Program-made: the position numbers and the translations under genes
Source: Intoshia linei
Lineage: Eukaryota > Orthonectida > Rhopaluridae
Length of the DNA: 49,631 bases
NCBI GenBank assembly: GCA_001642005.1
Contig: LWCA01000126.1
Location: 1 to 49,631, forward strand
Direction of reading: 5' to 3'
Shown: positions 34,941-46,800 of the stretch, piece after piece
Position numbering within the stretch: the first letter of the stretch is position 1
How the letters are laid out: each line of letters starts with the position of its first letter
Notes under the pieces: model-generated
What the model saw: the letters and a program-made list of their open reading frames with translations, nothing else
What the model was told of the DNA's origin: nothing
Database searches by the model: none

Positions 34941-35308
34941 ATGGATACAAAAGAAGTTACAGAGTCGACCGTTATCACCGAAACGGAAACCCAAACAGTA
35001 GAAGAAACAGAAACACCAGAAATCGTGACTAATTAAAAACATAATTGTATCTATCAATTTAGTCGATTTTAAGACTTGAAACAAACCAACCTTCAACATC
35101 TCAAAACGTTCAATGGACTGACGATACAATAGACAATGAACATTTGAACAAAAAAAAATCAAAATGTATAAACTTAATTGTTATTATATGTACAATTTAA
35201 TTAGGCTGCTGTATATATCGAAAGCCGCATAAATTTGGTGAATCAGGTTCTGACAGCGAAGATGATGACTGTAAAAATTGCAGAGGCCACAAGAACCCTC
35301 AAAAATGA
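34941..35308 (+). CDS. PPP1R11: Protein phosphatase 1 inhibitor subunit 11 (inhibitor-3)
   Basis: Three exons (34941-35024, 35063-35165, 35205-35308) give 96 aa; the human protein has 126. After a Thr/Glu-rich head, the core QNVQWTDDTIDNEHLNKKKS and then KCCCIYRKPHKFGES match the human VEWTSDTVDNEH and KCCCIYEKP segments almost residue by residue. The acidic DSEDDD stretch and the CKNCRGH end are kept, and the long proline-rich tail of vertebrates is absent. The protein inhibits PP1 and is involved in releasing PP1 from its SDS22 complex. Introns are only 38-39 nt, among the shortest here. Its stop lies 36 bp from that of the minus-strand membrane protein. Confidence 0.94.
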
Positions 35309-35344
35309 TAAAACTTTTTAAAGTAAATTTATTACGTTGAAAGT

Positions 35345-36076
35345 TTAAACGTTTGTTACAAAATCTGTGATTGGTTCAATTTCAATTTCTTCACTTTTTA
35401 CATGTTTTCTTGTCTTGGCGTTGTGTTTGTATAATTTGATTCGATATAGAATGTATGCCAATAAAAAATGCAAAAGTATTACCGAAACCACGATTGTTAG
35501 AGTGATGAATGTACTGGTACAAATTATAGGAATTGTTGATATGTAGCGTAAACATGATTGAACGTGTTGGATTTTATTGATATAAATATCTGAGTCTATA
35601 AAAGAAATTTTTATATCATGTTTGATCATAGATGCGTGGACGCAGAGTTCGTACTTTGTGTTTGATTCCAATTGGCTAGCCTTGTACAGCGTTGTGGCGC
35701 TAGACAGTTCTGATGTATACGCAGTGATATTTCCTTCTTTTCGAATAATTACTTTATAAGCTTTCACATATTCGTACAAGGGTATTTGCTCCGTTTTCAT
35801 ATTGCTTTCTCTTGAAATTGACATTACGGTATAATTTTTAAATACAACTTCATTTATGAAAATTTGAGGATGCAGTTTTAAATACCAAGAAAAGATCAAA
35901 CAGTTTGTACTACGAGATATGACTTCAATGTGCAATGACAATTTGTAATATTTGGAAACCCTATCATAACTATAATTCATTGTTGAAATTGTTGTTGCAG
36001 GTGCAATGTCTATTAAAAGGCTATCAGTTTGCAATAAAGCATCTCTAATTAGAACGAAAATAATTATTTTCATCAT
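35345..36076 (-). CDS. Single-pass membrane protein with FN3-like ectodomain
   Basis: A single open frame of 243 codons from ATG 36076. It starts with a hydrophobic MMKIIIFVLI that may be part of a signal peptide. Residues about 55-155 have the pattern of a fibronectin type III fold: CLIFSWYLK, an expected Tyr strand (YKVIIRK), and LESNTKYELCVHA near its end, as in the last strands of FN3 domains. A strong membrane helix follows (about 180-212, IPIICTSTFITLTIVVSVIL), then a basic stop-transfer KLYKHNAKTRK and an acidic short cytoplasmic tail ending DFVTNV. A type I surface receptor or adhesion protein is likely. No intron was found. I cannot name the family. Confidence 0.65.
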   Translation of the reverse strand: MMKIIIFVLIRDALLQTDSLLIDIAPATTISTMNYSYDRVSKYYKLSLHIEVISRSTNCLIFSWYLKLHPQIFINEVVFKNYTVMSISRESNMKTEQIPLYEYVKAYKVIIRKEGNITAYTSELSSATTLYKASQLESNTKYELCVHASMIKHDIKISFIDSDIYINKIQHVQSCLRYISTIPIICTSTFITLTIVVSVILLHFLLAYILYRIKLYKHNAKTRKHVKSEEIEIEPITDFVTNV

Positions 36077-36666
36077 AAATTGAGAAAAATGTAAAGTATT
36101 ATATTACAAAATACTAGTTAAAATTTATCAAAATATACAATTTACAAACTCAGTTTCCTGTTGTAATGTTTCTACACTCCCTTCCTAATTATGGTAACAA
36201 CAAATATGCAAAATCCTTCAGTCAATAGCGGTAGTACTGATCCAAATCCAAAAATATACCACATATTGTAACACTCCCAGCGTTCGACAGCAAATAAACA
36301 TAGTGTTACACAGGAACTCTTAATTAATCAATCGATATAAAATTTAAATCAAAATACCGTGTGTGATCCAATCGCTAAATTTTAATTAATTAAAACAAAT
36401 ACATTATTACATATCAGTGATTGCCAAAAAATAAACATTGAACACCCTATCAAAAATAAACACAGCTCAATTACATTAAATATTATGCATAATCCTAAAG
36501 ATCCGATATACCTAAACATTCATTTCATTAAAATTTAATTGCTGAATTCAAGAAATTTGTCATTGATTTCATAATTATTAAAACGAATAATGTAATTTGC
36601 TAATGTAAGTGTAGACTAGGATGTAGGATTAACAATTTACTAGTAAAAAGTGAATTATAGAAATAC

Positions 36667-37490
36667 CATCCTAACTTATATAAAAGGCTACGCGATTTTT
36701 GTTTGTGTGTGTGTTCAACTTTATTTAAATAACTACCCGTCTTAGAATTTTTTAAAGACCACATTTCAATTACAGTTTTTTCTCGGGACGTATATTAAGA
36801 TAAATTTCAACCTCCCAATTTCACATCTGACGGGTCAAAAACCCTAGTTGTTCCTCTTTTTGAAAATCAAACGAGTTGGAGAATTTAAAAAATATATCAA
36901 ATTATATCTTCAGGGCCAAAACCCCAAATGCCCTTTCCTTCTTTTGAAAACAGCCCTAGAATTTCAAAAATTTTACATATTTTACAGTTGTATCCTGTTA
37001 ACACACACAGAAAATTTCAATCCGAATAAATCACGACTTCAGGGTCAAAAAAGCATTTTAGTATTCATATATTTTTTTTCCGAAATATTTTATTAAAACA
37101 AAAAATGTGAAATAATTAATTGTCCGAAAATTAAAATAAAAGATTATTCTGATAGAGCTTATTCCAGTTAATATAAATACAAAATTTCAACCCGAGAAAT
37201 CTACGCATTCCCGGTGAAAAATAATTTTTATTTAATTTTTAATTTTCAAATATTTTGATTAAAATTGAAATTATAAATATTGATCCTACAATTTCAAAAA
37301 AAATGTGGATTGTACGTCTAAACATTTCCAATAAAGACATGGGTGAAAATCTATATAATTCATTCCTTCAGAATTTTTTTGCTCATTGTTTGAAATTTAA
37401 AATAAAATGCCAAAAAGAAAAGCAACATTCACAAGAAAAAACGCCAAAATTGAGAAGATGAGACGTCTCAATGAGTTTCAAGAATAATAA
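36667..37490 (+). mobile_element. Helitron-like 5' region, fullest copy of family A
   Basis: It starts ATCCTAACTTATATAAAAGG, then CTACGCGATTTTTG and GTGTGTGT, and continues through all blocks of the family to AATCTACGCATTCCCGGTG and on into a short ORF region. A TC start after A is how Helitrons begin. At 37407-37487 a short frame reads MPKRKATFTRKNAKIEKMRR and stops soon after; a basic start of this type is typical of Helitron Rep-helicase proteins. No Rep or helicase motif follows and I cannot find a 3' CTRR end with hairpin, so this is a fragment and the class is inferred. Confidence 0.6.
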
Positions 37491-37738
37491 TAAAATAATT
37501 TAATTAGTATCATCACCTGGAAAAAAATAAATGACGATTATATGATGTACGGTAATATATTTTTGGTAGTCTTATTTTAATGGATTCGTAAAAGTGATTT
37601 GAACCATAATACATTTAATTTTGGTACGCGTACGAAATGTCCCAGACTGCTTGATTTATAAAATAAATGAATTTCTATACTACTGATAATTTTATAAGGG
37701 TGTCTACTTAAATCCAACCATTTATACTAAAAATCCAA

Positions 37739-37862
37739 ATTTACCAACCCTAAAAGGAAAAATTCTAGTTTTACCAACCTTTAAGGGAAAAATTCCCGTT
37801 TATCAACCCTAAAAGGAAAATACTATTTTTACCAACGTTTGAGGGAAAAATCCTGTTTTACA
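37739..37862 (+). repeat. Four tandem units of about 30 bp
   Basis: Units begin near 37741, 37771, 37800 and 37829. Each reads like TTACCAACCYTTAAAGGGAA with an A-rich filler, alternating in detail between odd and even units. An inverted single unit occurs near 38330 (AAAGGTTGGTAAAAG) and another near 11895 (AAAGGGTTGGTAAAA). Confidence 0.7.
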
Positions 37863-37882
37863 AAATTTTGGAGTATCATATA

Positions 37883-38010
37883 AAAACTCAATATCACAAA
37901 CAAAACAAAATGAAGTTCTCAAATAGAAAGATTATCGATAAACAAGTTATAAACGCTTGAATACTTACTTAAACTGATGAGGAAACAAAAAACTTTTTAA
38001 AACAAAATAA
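37883..38010 (+). repeat. Copy of the sequence at the left edge (1-125, inverted)
   Basis: TATCACAAACAAAACAAAAT and the following AAACGCTT, TACTTACTTAAACTGATGA and TTTTTAAAACAAAATAAAA blocks match the reverse complement of 1-125. The shared part covers the last codons and 3' flank of the HORMA-like ORF. From 38011 to 38460 there is a decayed B-family end (AGGTAGGTGCTGTTTGTACT, inverted, at 38415). Confidence 0.6.
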
Positions 38011-38460
38011 AATTTTTGTATTAAAAATGGCTAGTATTTATCGCGTCAGTATTTTAGATGGTTTTTCAGTAGAAATATTGAATTTTCTGTATAAATTGAA
38101 ACTGAGAAAAAATCCTTTTGTAAAATATATTACAATACTCTATAATTGCCATAATTACATTCTATTTGTTATCCTAAAAAATATTCTGTGGTGTGAACAC
38201 GATAGAATATTTCTAATTTTTTTGTAATATGGTTGTAGGTATAGTATGGTATCTTAATAGTTCAGTTTTAACTTGGGTCTGTAATGGATGATATAACTCA
38301 AAAACAAAAACTCGATTTTTCCATTAAAGGTTGGTAAAAGTGGGTTTTCCCGTAAGGACATTTTGTCCACACACTTTAATTTTTAACGTTAAAATTAAAA
38401 TGTCCGCCCTCATCAGAGGTAGGTGCTGTTTGTACTTAGTACCAACCAGCCAAGCTAATT

Positions 38461-39873
38461 TATTTATAATTTTTTAAAGAACATCCTTTAATCGTTTTCT
38501 CATTTAAGAAATGATAATTACTGAAATAAGGTTATAAAAACTCTTAGAAATTTAGTAAAATTATTTAATTACTATAAAAATAAAAATATAATATTTTTAT
38601 TATTAAAATAAATTATAATATATGTATTAAAAAACTACCATTGATCTTGCAATTCATATTCCTCATTCGTGTAATCGATATGAAGTGAACTTTCAACATT
38701 AGATTTCTAAATCAAAAATGTTTAATTGTTTCACAATGGAAATAAAATAAATCGTGACGTTATAATAAACCCGAGAAAGAAGTAAACTAATCAAAATAAT
38801 ACAGTGCGCAGTAATTATAAGAAATCTTGTTGGAATAACGTTTGAAAGAATCATTTAAAAAAATTTTTAAATATTGTGTAACTAAACAAAAATTCCTATA
38901 GCTATACTTGTGATGATATCATCAGGGTAACTATTTTAATGGATAAAAAATAACAATGTTTAGTTATGCAATGATATGAAATATAAATAGTCACCAATTT
39001 CATAATTAACAATGAAAAAGAAAAAAATCAACAGAATGAAATGAATTATACGTAGGAATATACCATGTAAATATTACATTTTAATTATCAATTACTAGCT
39101 TGATAGTTACATTTACATAGATTGTATGTACTTCGTACAAACAACATCCTAGCTCTGCCGTTTATCATTTTTAATTTTTAAAACAATCTTTAATTTATTA
39201 GAGAGAATGAGTATATAATCTTAAAGTCAAAACCGTGAAATCCTAAAAATTGTCATAAATAGCTTAAATTCTAGAAAAAATAAAATTATAAATACCGGTA
39301 ATTTATCATTATACGATTCGTATTCAATACGATATGATTGCATGGCTTCATTTTTTGTTAAATTTTTGAGTTGATTTTATTTTAAACATTTATTACAAAA
39401 AGGTAAATTGGGTTTTTGAGCCTGAAGAACTCAAATTCTAAAACTGAAAAATAAACATAAACACGCTTTAGGAAAAAATGTTTATAAATTGGGTTTTATA
39501 ATTCTACTACGTTAATTCTTTAAATATACGATAAAACAACACATACAAAGACTATTTTTGATGAAGATGTTAAGCCCTTTGAAGGTTTTTTAAGCCTTAT
39601 TTTCCAGGATTTGTTAAATAGGATTTAATTTACAAATTTTTAAACAAGTTGTAATAAACTTTGAGATTGATATTGTAATTTTGGTAACCGCACAACAGGA
39701 GATTTTAAATTTAATATAAATTAAGGATACTTCAAATAAAACAAAACATTAGATACTACATTTATGTATTTATTTCCAGTCTTCAATTTAAAATTTAACC
39801 ACAAAATTAACATGGAAACACTGATAAACTTATTGAAAATTTAATTTAAACCGTACATAAAAAATAATAAGCA
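38461..39873. other. Intergenic, B and A fragments
   Basis: Contains a B fragment near 39120-39300 (TGTACTTCGTACAAACAACA then TAGCTCTGCCG) and an A-like inverted fragment near 39400-39550 (TTTTTGAGCCTGAAGAAC). Otherwise AT-rich without genes. The final part is the promoter region of the cyclophilin. Confidence 0.5.
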
Positions 39874-42566
39874 ATGAGTAACAATAAATACCACCGTATA
39901 AAACCCAGATGTTACTTGGAAGTTTCCATAAACGATAAAATAGGTTTATTAAATTATGATATTTGATAATAAACTAAATAGAGGGGCAAATTATTGTGGA
40001 ACTTTTCGACAACATTGTACCGAAAACATGCCAGAATTTTATTTCTTTGTGCACAGGTTTAAAAATTAAAAAATGATATTATTGACATTTAGGAGAAAAC
40101 GATAAAAAGATGTCGTATTTGAATTGTCCATTTCATCGTGTTATAAAAGATTTTATGATTCAAACTGGAGATTTTGAAAATGGTTAAAATTTGTGATATT
40201 TTAAATAACTATTATAGGAGACGGTACAGGAGGTCAGTCAATTTATGGAAAAATATTCAATGACGAAAATTTGAGTCTCAAACACGACAGACCATATCTT
40301 TTTTCAATGGCAAATTGTGGAAAAAATACCAATGGATCTCAATTTTTTATGTATAATATGAAGGCTTATTTAGTCAATTTATCTATCTAGAACCACCGTT
40401 CCAACGACACACCTCGATGGGTATTTTCCCCCTTTCTAAAATCTAAACCTCTTTTAGAATACATGTAGTATTTGGACATGTTATTACTGGAGAAGATTTG
40501 ATTCGGAAAATTGAAAACACTTCCACCGACGATGATGATGTACCTTGCAAAAAGATTGTTATCAGCGATTGCGGTCAATTGATAGCAAAACCAAAAAGTA
40601 TGTTTGCAATTAGTTAGTTGGACCAATTAACCATTATTGGACCGTGGAACAAACTTCACCTTCACATTTGATTTGAATTTTTTTTCATTAACTGAGACGA
40701 TGACTAAAAAATAAAAATTAACTTTAAAGGCTCATTGACAGTACATGTAAATTCATGTGTACTAACATTTCAACCTGATGTTTAGTTGGTATATTGTTGT
40801 TTTGGTTTTTTATACATGTAATATATTTTTATTTTAGAAAAAACTAACCGCTACAGCAAAAGTGTCAGTCGATCAGTTTCGAAAAGGTTGTTTTTGTCTT
40901 ATTTTGATAATTGTTTAGCGAAGAGGAAAGTCCAGTTGATGATGGCTCCACTTTGAAATTTGATGAAATACCAAGTATTCCAGAAAACAAATTTCTTAAA
41001 CGCATTGATATTCGAGATGATGTCAGACATAATTCTAGGTTAATTTTATTTTATTTTTCGTTATTATTTTTTAGTCGTCACTATCGTCAGAATCGACGTG
41101 ATAAAGATGGTGTTAAGATTAGAGGTCGAGGTCCAGTGGTAATTTTTTATTTATATTAAATGATTCAATTCATTTGTGTATTTACTTTTAGTGCTATGAT
41201 AAACGAGAACGTAGTGTAACTCCTCCTCATTGGAGAAATGATGTTAAAAGTTGTGATAGAAGACAGGATAATAGACATGGACGGTAACTTGAATTTTATA
41301 TTTGAAGTTTTTGTGTGTTATTTATAGTATATTGTTTTGTTTTATAAACTCATCAAATTCTCAATGCATACTTTCGGTGAAATTTTGGTATAGTTTGTGA
41401 GGGGATAGGGTCATATGACGCAATCCTACTATTTTAAATTAATATATGATGTTGGGAAAAATGTTTTACGGCACAAGGGTAATAATGAAAAAAATTAATG
41501 GATATAGAAACCCAATTTGTTTTTCTATTTAACAGAATAATAGCGAATTTGTAGTTTAGACAGTGAAGGTGCATATTTTTAAATTGAAATTTATCTTACT
41601 TTCTGCACCGGAAAAAACTAGCTGAATTGTTATTTTTGAAATTTCTGTAACTCAGTTTTCTAAATAAATGGTTACACACTTATTTTTGACACTTTTTACT
41701 TTATATAAGTAAGGATTACATTTTACTATATTTTAGCTTTATGGGACGAGATGTATCTCCGCTTAGAGACAATTCTTATAAAACGTTTACAAGGAGAACC
41801 AATAATCGCCATGACGGTAGAAACTCAAAATCTAGGTCTAGGTCAAGATCATCATCTGAACCTAGACGTCGAAATGTGTAATTTATTAATTTAACTCTGT
41901 TTGGCCAGTAAATTGGAGTGAGAGTCAAAATATTTAAATTAAATATTGGGTGGCTACGTGAGAAAATTTTTTGAATTATTTACAGCGTTTAATCTGATAC
42001 TAGTTTTTTTTAAATTTTGCATTTTTTTGAACTGCCAACAAAATAAATTTTCCATTTCCTAGCCTGGTTTAGCTTATTCATAAATTAGTTAAAATAAATA
42101 TTTTAAATAGAGATCGATATATTTCTCCTTTACGAGATGACTCTTATAAATCTTTTACAAGGTAAATGTTTTTTTTATTTTATAATATATTATTTATATA
42201 AATTGTTAATTTGATAGCGTTACATATCGTGAGTCGAGATTCGGGACCATAACTGATTTGTTCATCTGGTTGTCATTGATAAAAAAACTAAAAATTACGA
42301 ATTAAGTTGATACAATCGTAAATGTTTTTTAGTGGATGATTGGATGCTAGAAATTTAAAATTTAATTTTTTCTAAAATCCATTTATGAGTCATAAGTTTT
42401 TGGTTAGGGAAAAAACTTTTTATAACCTATAAAATAAGAAAAATGTAATATAAAAAAAAGACTCAAGAAAAAGTTATGCCATATTAATGTAATGATTTAT
42501 TATGGTACAATATTTAATTTACTTTTTAGAAATGTGAAAAGAATTTCTCCGTCTATTGAAAAATAA
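39874..42566 (+). CDS. Nuclear cyclophilin of PPIG/NKTR type with short RS tail
   Basis: Thirteen exons (39874-39943, 39982-40056, 40093-40182, 40218-40350, 40391-40420, 40458-40597, 40838-40886, 40919-41038, 41075-41138, 41192-41283, 41737-41877, 42111-42161, 42530-42566) give 363 aa. Residues 1-170 form a peptidyl-prolyl isomerase: [20 protein letters not shown] with catalytic Arg, then [16 protein letters not shown] and [13 protein letters not shown]. The His at the Trp121 position of CypA is typical of the PPIG group and predicts weak cyclosporin binding. After it come a short RS-like segment ([10 protein letters not shown]), [13 protein letters not shown], a KIRGRGP motif and TPPHWR, all in the PPIG order, then [10 protein letters not shown]. 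The protein probably acts with splicing factors and RNA polymerase II. Human PPIG has 754 aa, so the RS tail is much reduced. Two tail exons are duplicates. Confidence 0.94.
41540..41715 (-). repeat. Family A end fragment in cyclophilin intron
   Basis: The terminal TTATATAAGTAAGGATTACA near 41702 and the preceding blocks are the inverted outer end of family A. It lies in the 453-nt intron 41284-41736. Confidence 0.6.
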
Positions 42567-42639
42567 CCGTAATATTTAAATATTAAATAAAATTTAGTTT
42601 TTTTCACACTTTTATTATATTTAGTATACATTAGGGCAG

Positions 42640-42990
42640 GCTTTACCAACCTTTTCGAAGCTATACCCCTTTTTTACTAAATTTTTTATGTGACCCCGTT
42701 GTATATTTTTACAAATAATTAATGATGATTAAAAAATGATGCATTTTAGATTTTTAGGATTCTTCTGTATCAGTGTTTTTTAAGCGGGGTGATACGACCC
42801 CTAGGGGTTCTAGAATACTTTTTTTATTTTTTGACTAAAAATTTCAAACATTCGATTTCAAAAATAAAATTGATTATAATGTAGTAGCTGCTGACTGTAA
42901 GTATTATATTCCAAAAGAGTAAAATCATTTCAATTCATTAGCGCAACCGATAATTTTATTTCGGTAAACCGATTTGACAACACTACCCTG
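42640..42990. repeat. hAT-like fragments between the cyclophilin and ULK genes
   Basis: GGGCAGGCTTTACCAACCTT and CAGTGTTTTTTAAGCGGGGT followed by ATACGACCCCTAGGGG are typical of hAT element ends, but I find no matched partners or duplications. Confidence 0.45.
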
Positions 42991-43429
42991 GTATATATAT
43001 ATTCATGAGTATTGTTATTCTAAATAAGAACAATATAATATATTATATTATTTGTTTTTTTTGTAAATTAAATTATGTTACCCTACCACTTACAAGGAAA
43101 AATTATCACATTAATAGACTGTAAACGTGTTCAATGCGTTAAAGGAAAAAATTATAATTTTTCGAAGGAATATAAACTTTGACTAAATGGAACATATGGT
43201 TGATATACAAAGTTATATATCTTATTAAGATATATTAAATTATTGTAATCATTTGACAACATGAAAAGATGATTTTGATGCTAGATTCAAGTGTTTATAA
43301 AATTTAAAAATACAATTATATTTTATTTGTAATAAAGTAAAAAGTTTATTGATTGATATTTATTGAATTTTTTAAAATAATACTCATCGTAATAATATAT
43401 ATACATATATATATTAAAATAATAATAAT

Positions 43430-43545
43430 TTTTAAGTTAGATTTTCAACGTGAATTTATTTTTTTGGTATAACAAAAGAGTGCCCTCGGCAGAGCTAGGT
43501 GCTGTTTGTACGTAGTACAAAACTGCCAAGCTAGTACAATATACT
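43430..43545 (-). repeat. Repeat family B terminal fragment
   Basis: Reads inverted: GTGCCCTCGGCAGAGCTAGG, TGCTGTTTGTACGTAGTACA, AACTGCCAAGCTAGT. The perfect palindrome GTACGTAC-like core and CTGCCGAGGGCAC are the family marks. Confidence 0.75.
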
Positions 43546-43563
43546 GTAGAGGCTCCAAAAAAT

Positions 43564-43806
43564 GTGTGGATGAAAGGACGGTTACTAAATGACACGGATA
43601 ATAACGTTTGTAGCATTCCCATCGTTTTTGGTTTTCTATTTTCTCTATCAATGACAATTTTCCCGGTCATTCAATTATTATTAATTGGATTTTTTTCTTT
43701 TGAACATCACGAAATGAACACTTTTATACATCTTAGACAAATAAACGAAAATATTGAAACACATACATGTAACATTGAATTTGAAAGGATAACAGTGATT
43801 TATTAA
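43564..43806 (+). CDS. Small hypothetical membrane ORF (doubtful)
   Basis: An 80-codon frame directly after the B fragment, less AT-rich than its surroundings, with one or two hydrophobic segments (VCSIPIVFGFLFSLSMTIFP). It ends 66 bp before the stop of the minus-strand ULK gene. I recognise no family and see no splice partner. It could be an exon, a transposon remnant or chance. Confidence 0.2.
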   Translation: MWMKGRLLNDTDNNVCSIPIVFGFLFSLSMTIFPVIQLLLIGFFSFEHHEMNTFIHLRQINENIETHTCNIEFERITVIY

Positions 43807-43871
43807 AATGTATTATAACAAGTAAATAAAATAGAGAATTTACAATAATAGTTGTTATTTACTGATTTAAA

Positions 43872-46800
43872 TTAAATTCTTGAAGGGTTTTTAAACGCTT
43901 CGTTACAGCTAAGGTAACTAAATTCTGTATTAAATATAAAAAATAAATGTAGACTACGCAAATCTATTTGATTTTTATCTTTTTTATCAATAGGTCCGCT
44001 AATTTCACTAGCTTGAAATGAAAAAAAATGCAGCAACATATAAGCCCATAAATACTTCATGAAAGCTGCTTCAAAAGAACCTAAACGTTCTTCATGTATA
44101 CCCTCTTTGCACTAAAAAATAAATAAATAAGTAAACATTAATAAAAAAGTGGAATTGTAACATGTTGTAATAAATTTCTCGATCAAAATTATAATTACTA
44201 ATTTAACAGCATGCTTGAATAAAATAGTATCAGCGGTAGGGATTTGAGTAATATGATATTTATATTTTTGACAATCTAAATCAATCTGATTCAACAATTT
44301 TGTAGCGACAGATATTGACAATTTGAGATATTCAAAAGAATCTTGAATAACTAAAAAATAATAAACTAAAAATAAAAAAAATATACCGGTGACAGTATTG
44401 TGGCACAGTTGTAATTTTTCTTGATTGATTAAATTAACAGCCATTTGAAGAGCATTTTTAAGTAAATCAATTATTCGATAATGTAAAACCAACTTTTCCA
44501 AGTTTTTAGTAAAATTTACCTTGATTGCATCATTCAAAGGTTTGTACATGTCAAAATTATTTTTACCAATATTTAAAATAATGTCAAGTTTATCAATTTC
44601 ATTTGATTCATACGACATTGCCGTAATAATGCACTCGACAATGTTTAAGATATAATTTAGTTTAGACAACCCTTCTCGATGTGATTTTTCCATCATAGCT
44701 GAACCGTCTAGACTTGGGGCGTAAAACGTAATGATTTGGTTAGGTTTATCCTTTTTTGAAAATTTGTTTAATGTATAATTTGAGGTATTGGATTTTAATT
44801 CAGAATCATATTCCGAATCGGGTTGGCAAAGGCTATAAAGGGATCTATTGTACTGACTTGTTTTTTTATTGGAAATGTTCGTTGCGTATAAACTCGTTGG
44901 AACACAAAATTGAAATTTTGAACAATCTTCTCTTTCATATAATGATTTTTCCGTCAAAATTCTGCAAGAATGTTGATGAAGATTTTCATTGTCTAAAGAA
45001 AAATTCATAGCACTTATAGCTCTGCGTTTGTTTGTGAATCCTTTATATAATCCCTTTTCATTTTTTGCATCAAATTTACAGCCTGACTTCAATCCACACA
45101 CAAATGATGAAGATGGAAAAGGGATCTGTGATCTTTGCCACATTCCGGAAGGTGGTGTTCCGACAGAGAATTGAACTAGTGGATATAATAATTAAAGTGA
45201 AAAAGTTTACCTGAGGGAGGTGTAAGCGAATCAAAACAAATCAAATGGCCAGATCTATGTTGATACCGTTTGTACGAAGCATTCTGCAAATCTATTTTAC
45301 CCGACACAGACAAACATTCTTGTTCGAGTGGAATTTCTGTTGTACTAAAATAAGAATTGTCCAAATTGTTGATTCTATGATTGTGAATTAATTTATCATT
45401 AAAATAAAAAGTACCCAAAAACGTCAGTTAAATTAAACTTTCGTTTAGGTTGAGCAGATATATTGCCATAAGTGTCACTTTCTGGCATGTTACGTGGGAC
45501 AATTACGAAACCTTCGTCGGTCAATTTAGTGATATCTACTTTTTTAGCCAATTCTGGTTTTTTGTCTTCATTTTCAATATTTTTCAAATGTATTCTCTAA
45601 AATAAAAATAGTACCTTTTATATTGGTAAATATAAGTTAAAATTGTATGGAAATATAGTTACCATCGATATCAAGGATATAGTAATAATAATATGGACGA
45701 CACACTCTTACTGTTTTATAAAGGGTTACCAATGCTTACTGATAATATGGAGGGTTAACCCTTTCAAAGTTTGTAATTTGCATAAATTGTAAAAAAAATA
45801 CCTTAGTAGAATATTTAACTTTAATAAATGTTGGCGTACGATTTGAGACGGCATTTAATATTTTTTGGGATAGAAATTTGTGGTTTTTAAGTTGTTCTAA
45901 AATAAAATTATATAAGAAAACATAAAAAACAGTACCAACAGTACATCGATTTTTCGGATCTTTGATTAACATATGATCAATTAATGATTTTAATGTTGGG
46001 CATACATTTTGGTGTAATCTAATCAAATATTGTAATAATGATTTTACAGTCAGTTTAATAATATAATTACTTTAAGGTGACATTTTTTGATCGCATAATA
46101 ATTTGTCTCAAAGTATGAGGATTGTTAGCTGTGTATGGATGCTTATTGGTTATACATTCAAATAAAATCGCTCCAATACTCCAAATATCAGCCTTCAGAT
46201 CATATTTACGATTTAAAATGATTTCTGGAGCCTAATTTAACATGTAACAATATAATATCAAATTAACCATATATAATGGAGACCCACAATAAGTACGAGC
46301 CATTACTCCATCGTTCAATATTTTCGCAAATCCAAAATCAGCTAAATTGAAAATGTATGCATTTGTAGATAAAAGGTTCAAAATATGACATAAAATAGTG
46401 ATAATTATACATTATAAATATTATAATAATATTTATTTATTTTAATAATAAGCATACCAATTTTAATAATAACATTATCAAAACTTTTATTATCTCCATT
46501 GTAGTGTAGCAAAATATTCTTGAAATAATAATTAGTTTATTTAAACTTATACTTTACTTGAGGTTTCAAGTCTCTGTGAACCAAATTTTCGCGGTTAAAT
46601 AATTCCAGCACACTAACTAAACGTTGTACAATTATTCAAAATTAATAATTAATTAGACCAGTCATGCGCCAAAGAGGGTAGCGCCAGATACTGTGATTAT
46701 TTTCAGATAATATAGTATTCTGCATCTTATCATTAAAAAGTAGTGTTCATCGCAAAATTTTTTCCAAGAGTTGGCTGAAAAAAAGTTGACGAATTCTGAA

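Noticed and set aside
34905-35162. Minus-strand 85-codon ORF
   Set aside because: It is antisense to PPP1R11 exons 1-2 and has no protein-like features of its own.
43437-43670. Minus-strand ORFs of 70-77 codons
   Set aside because: Half of each is the translation of a repeat B end, which recurs at 49.1 kb, so they are not host genes.
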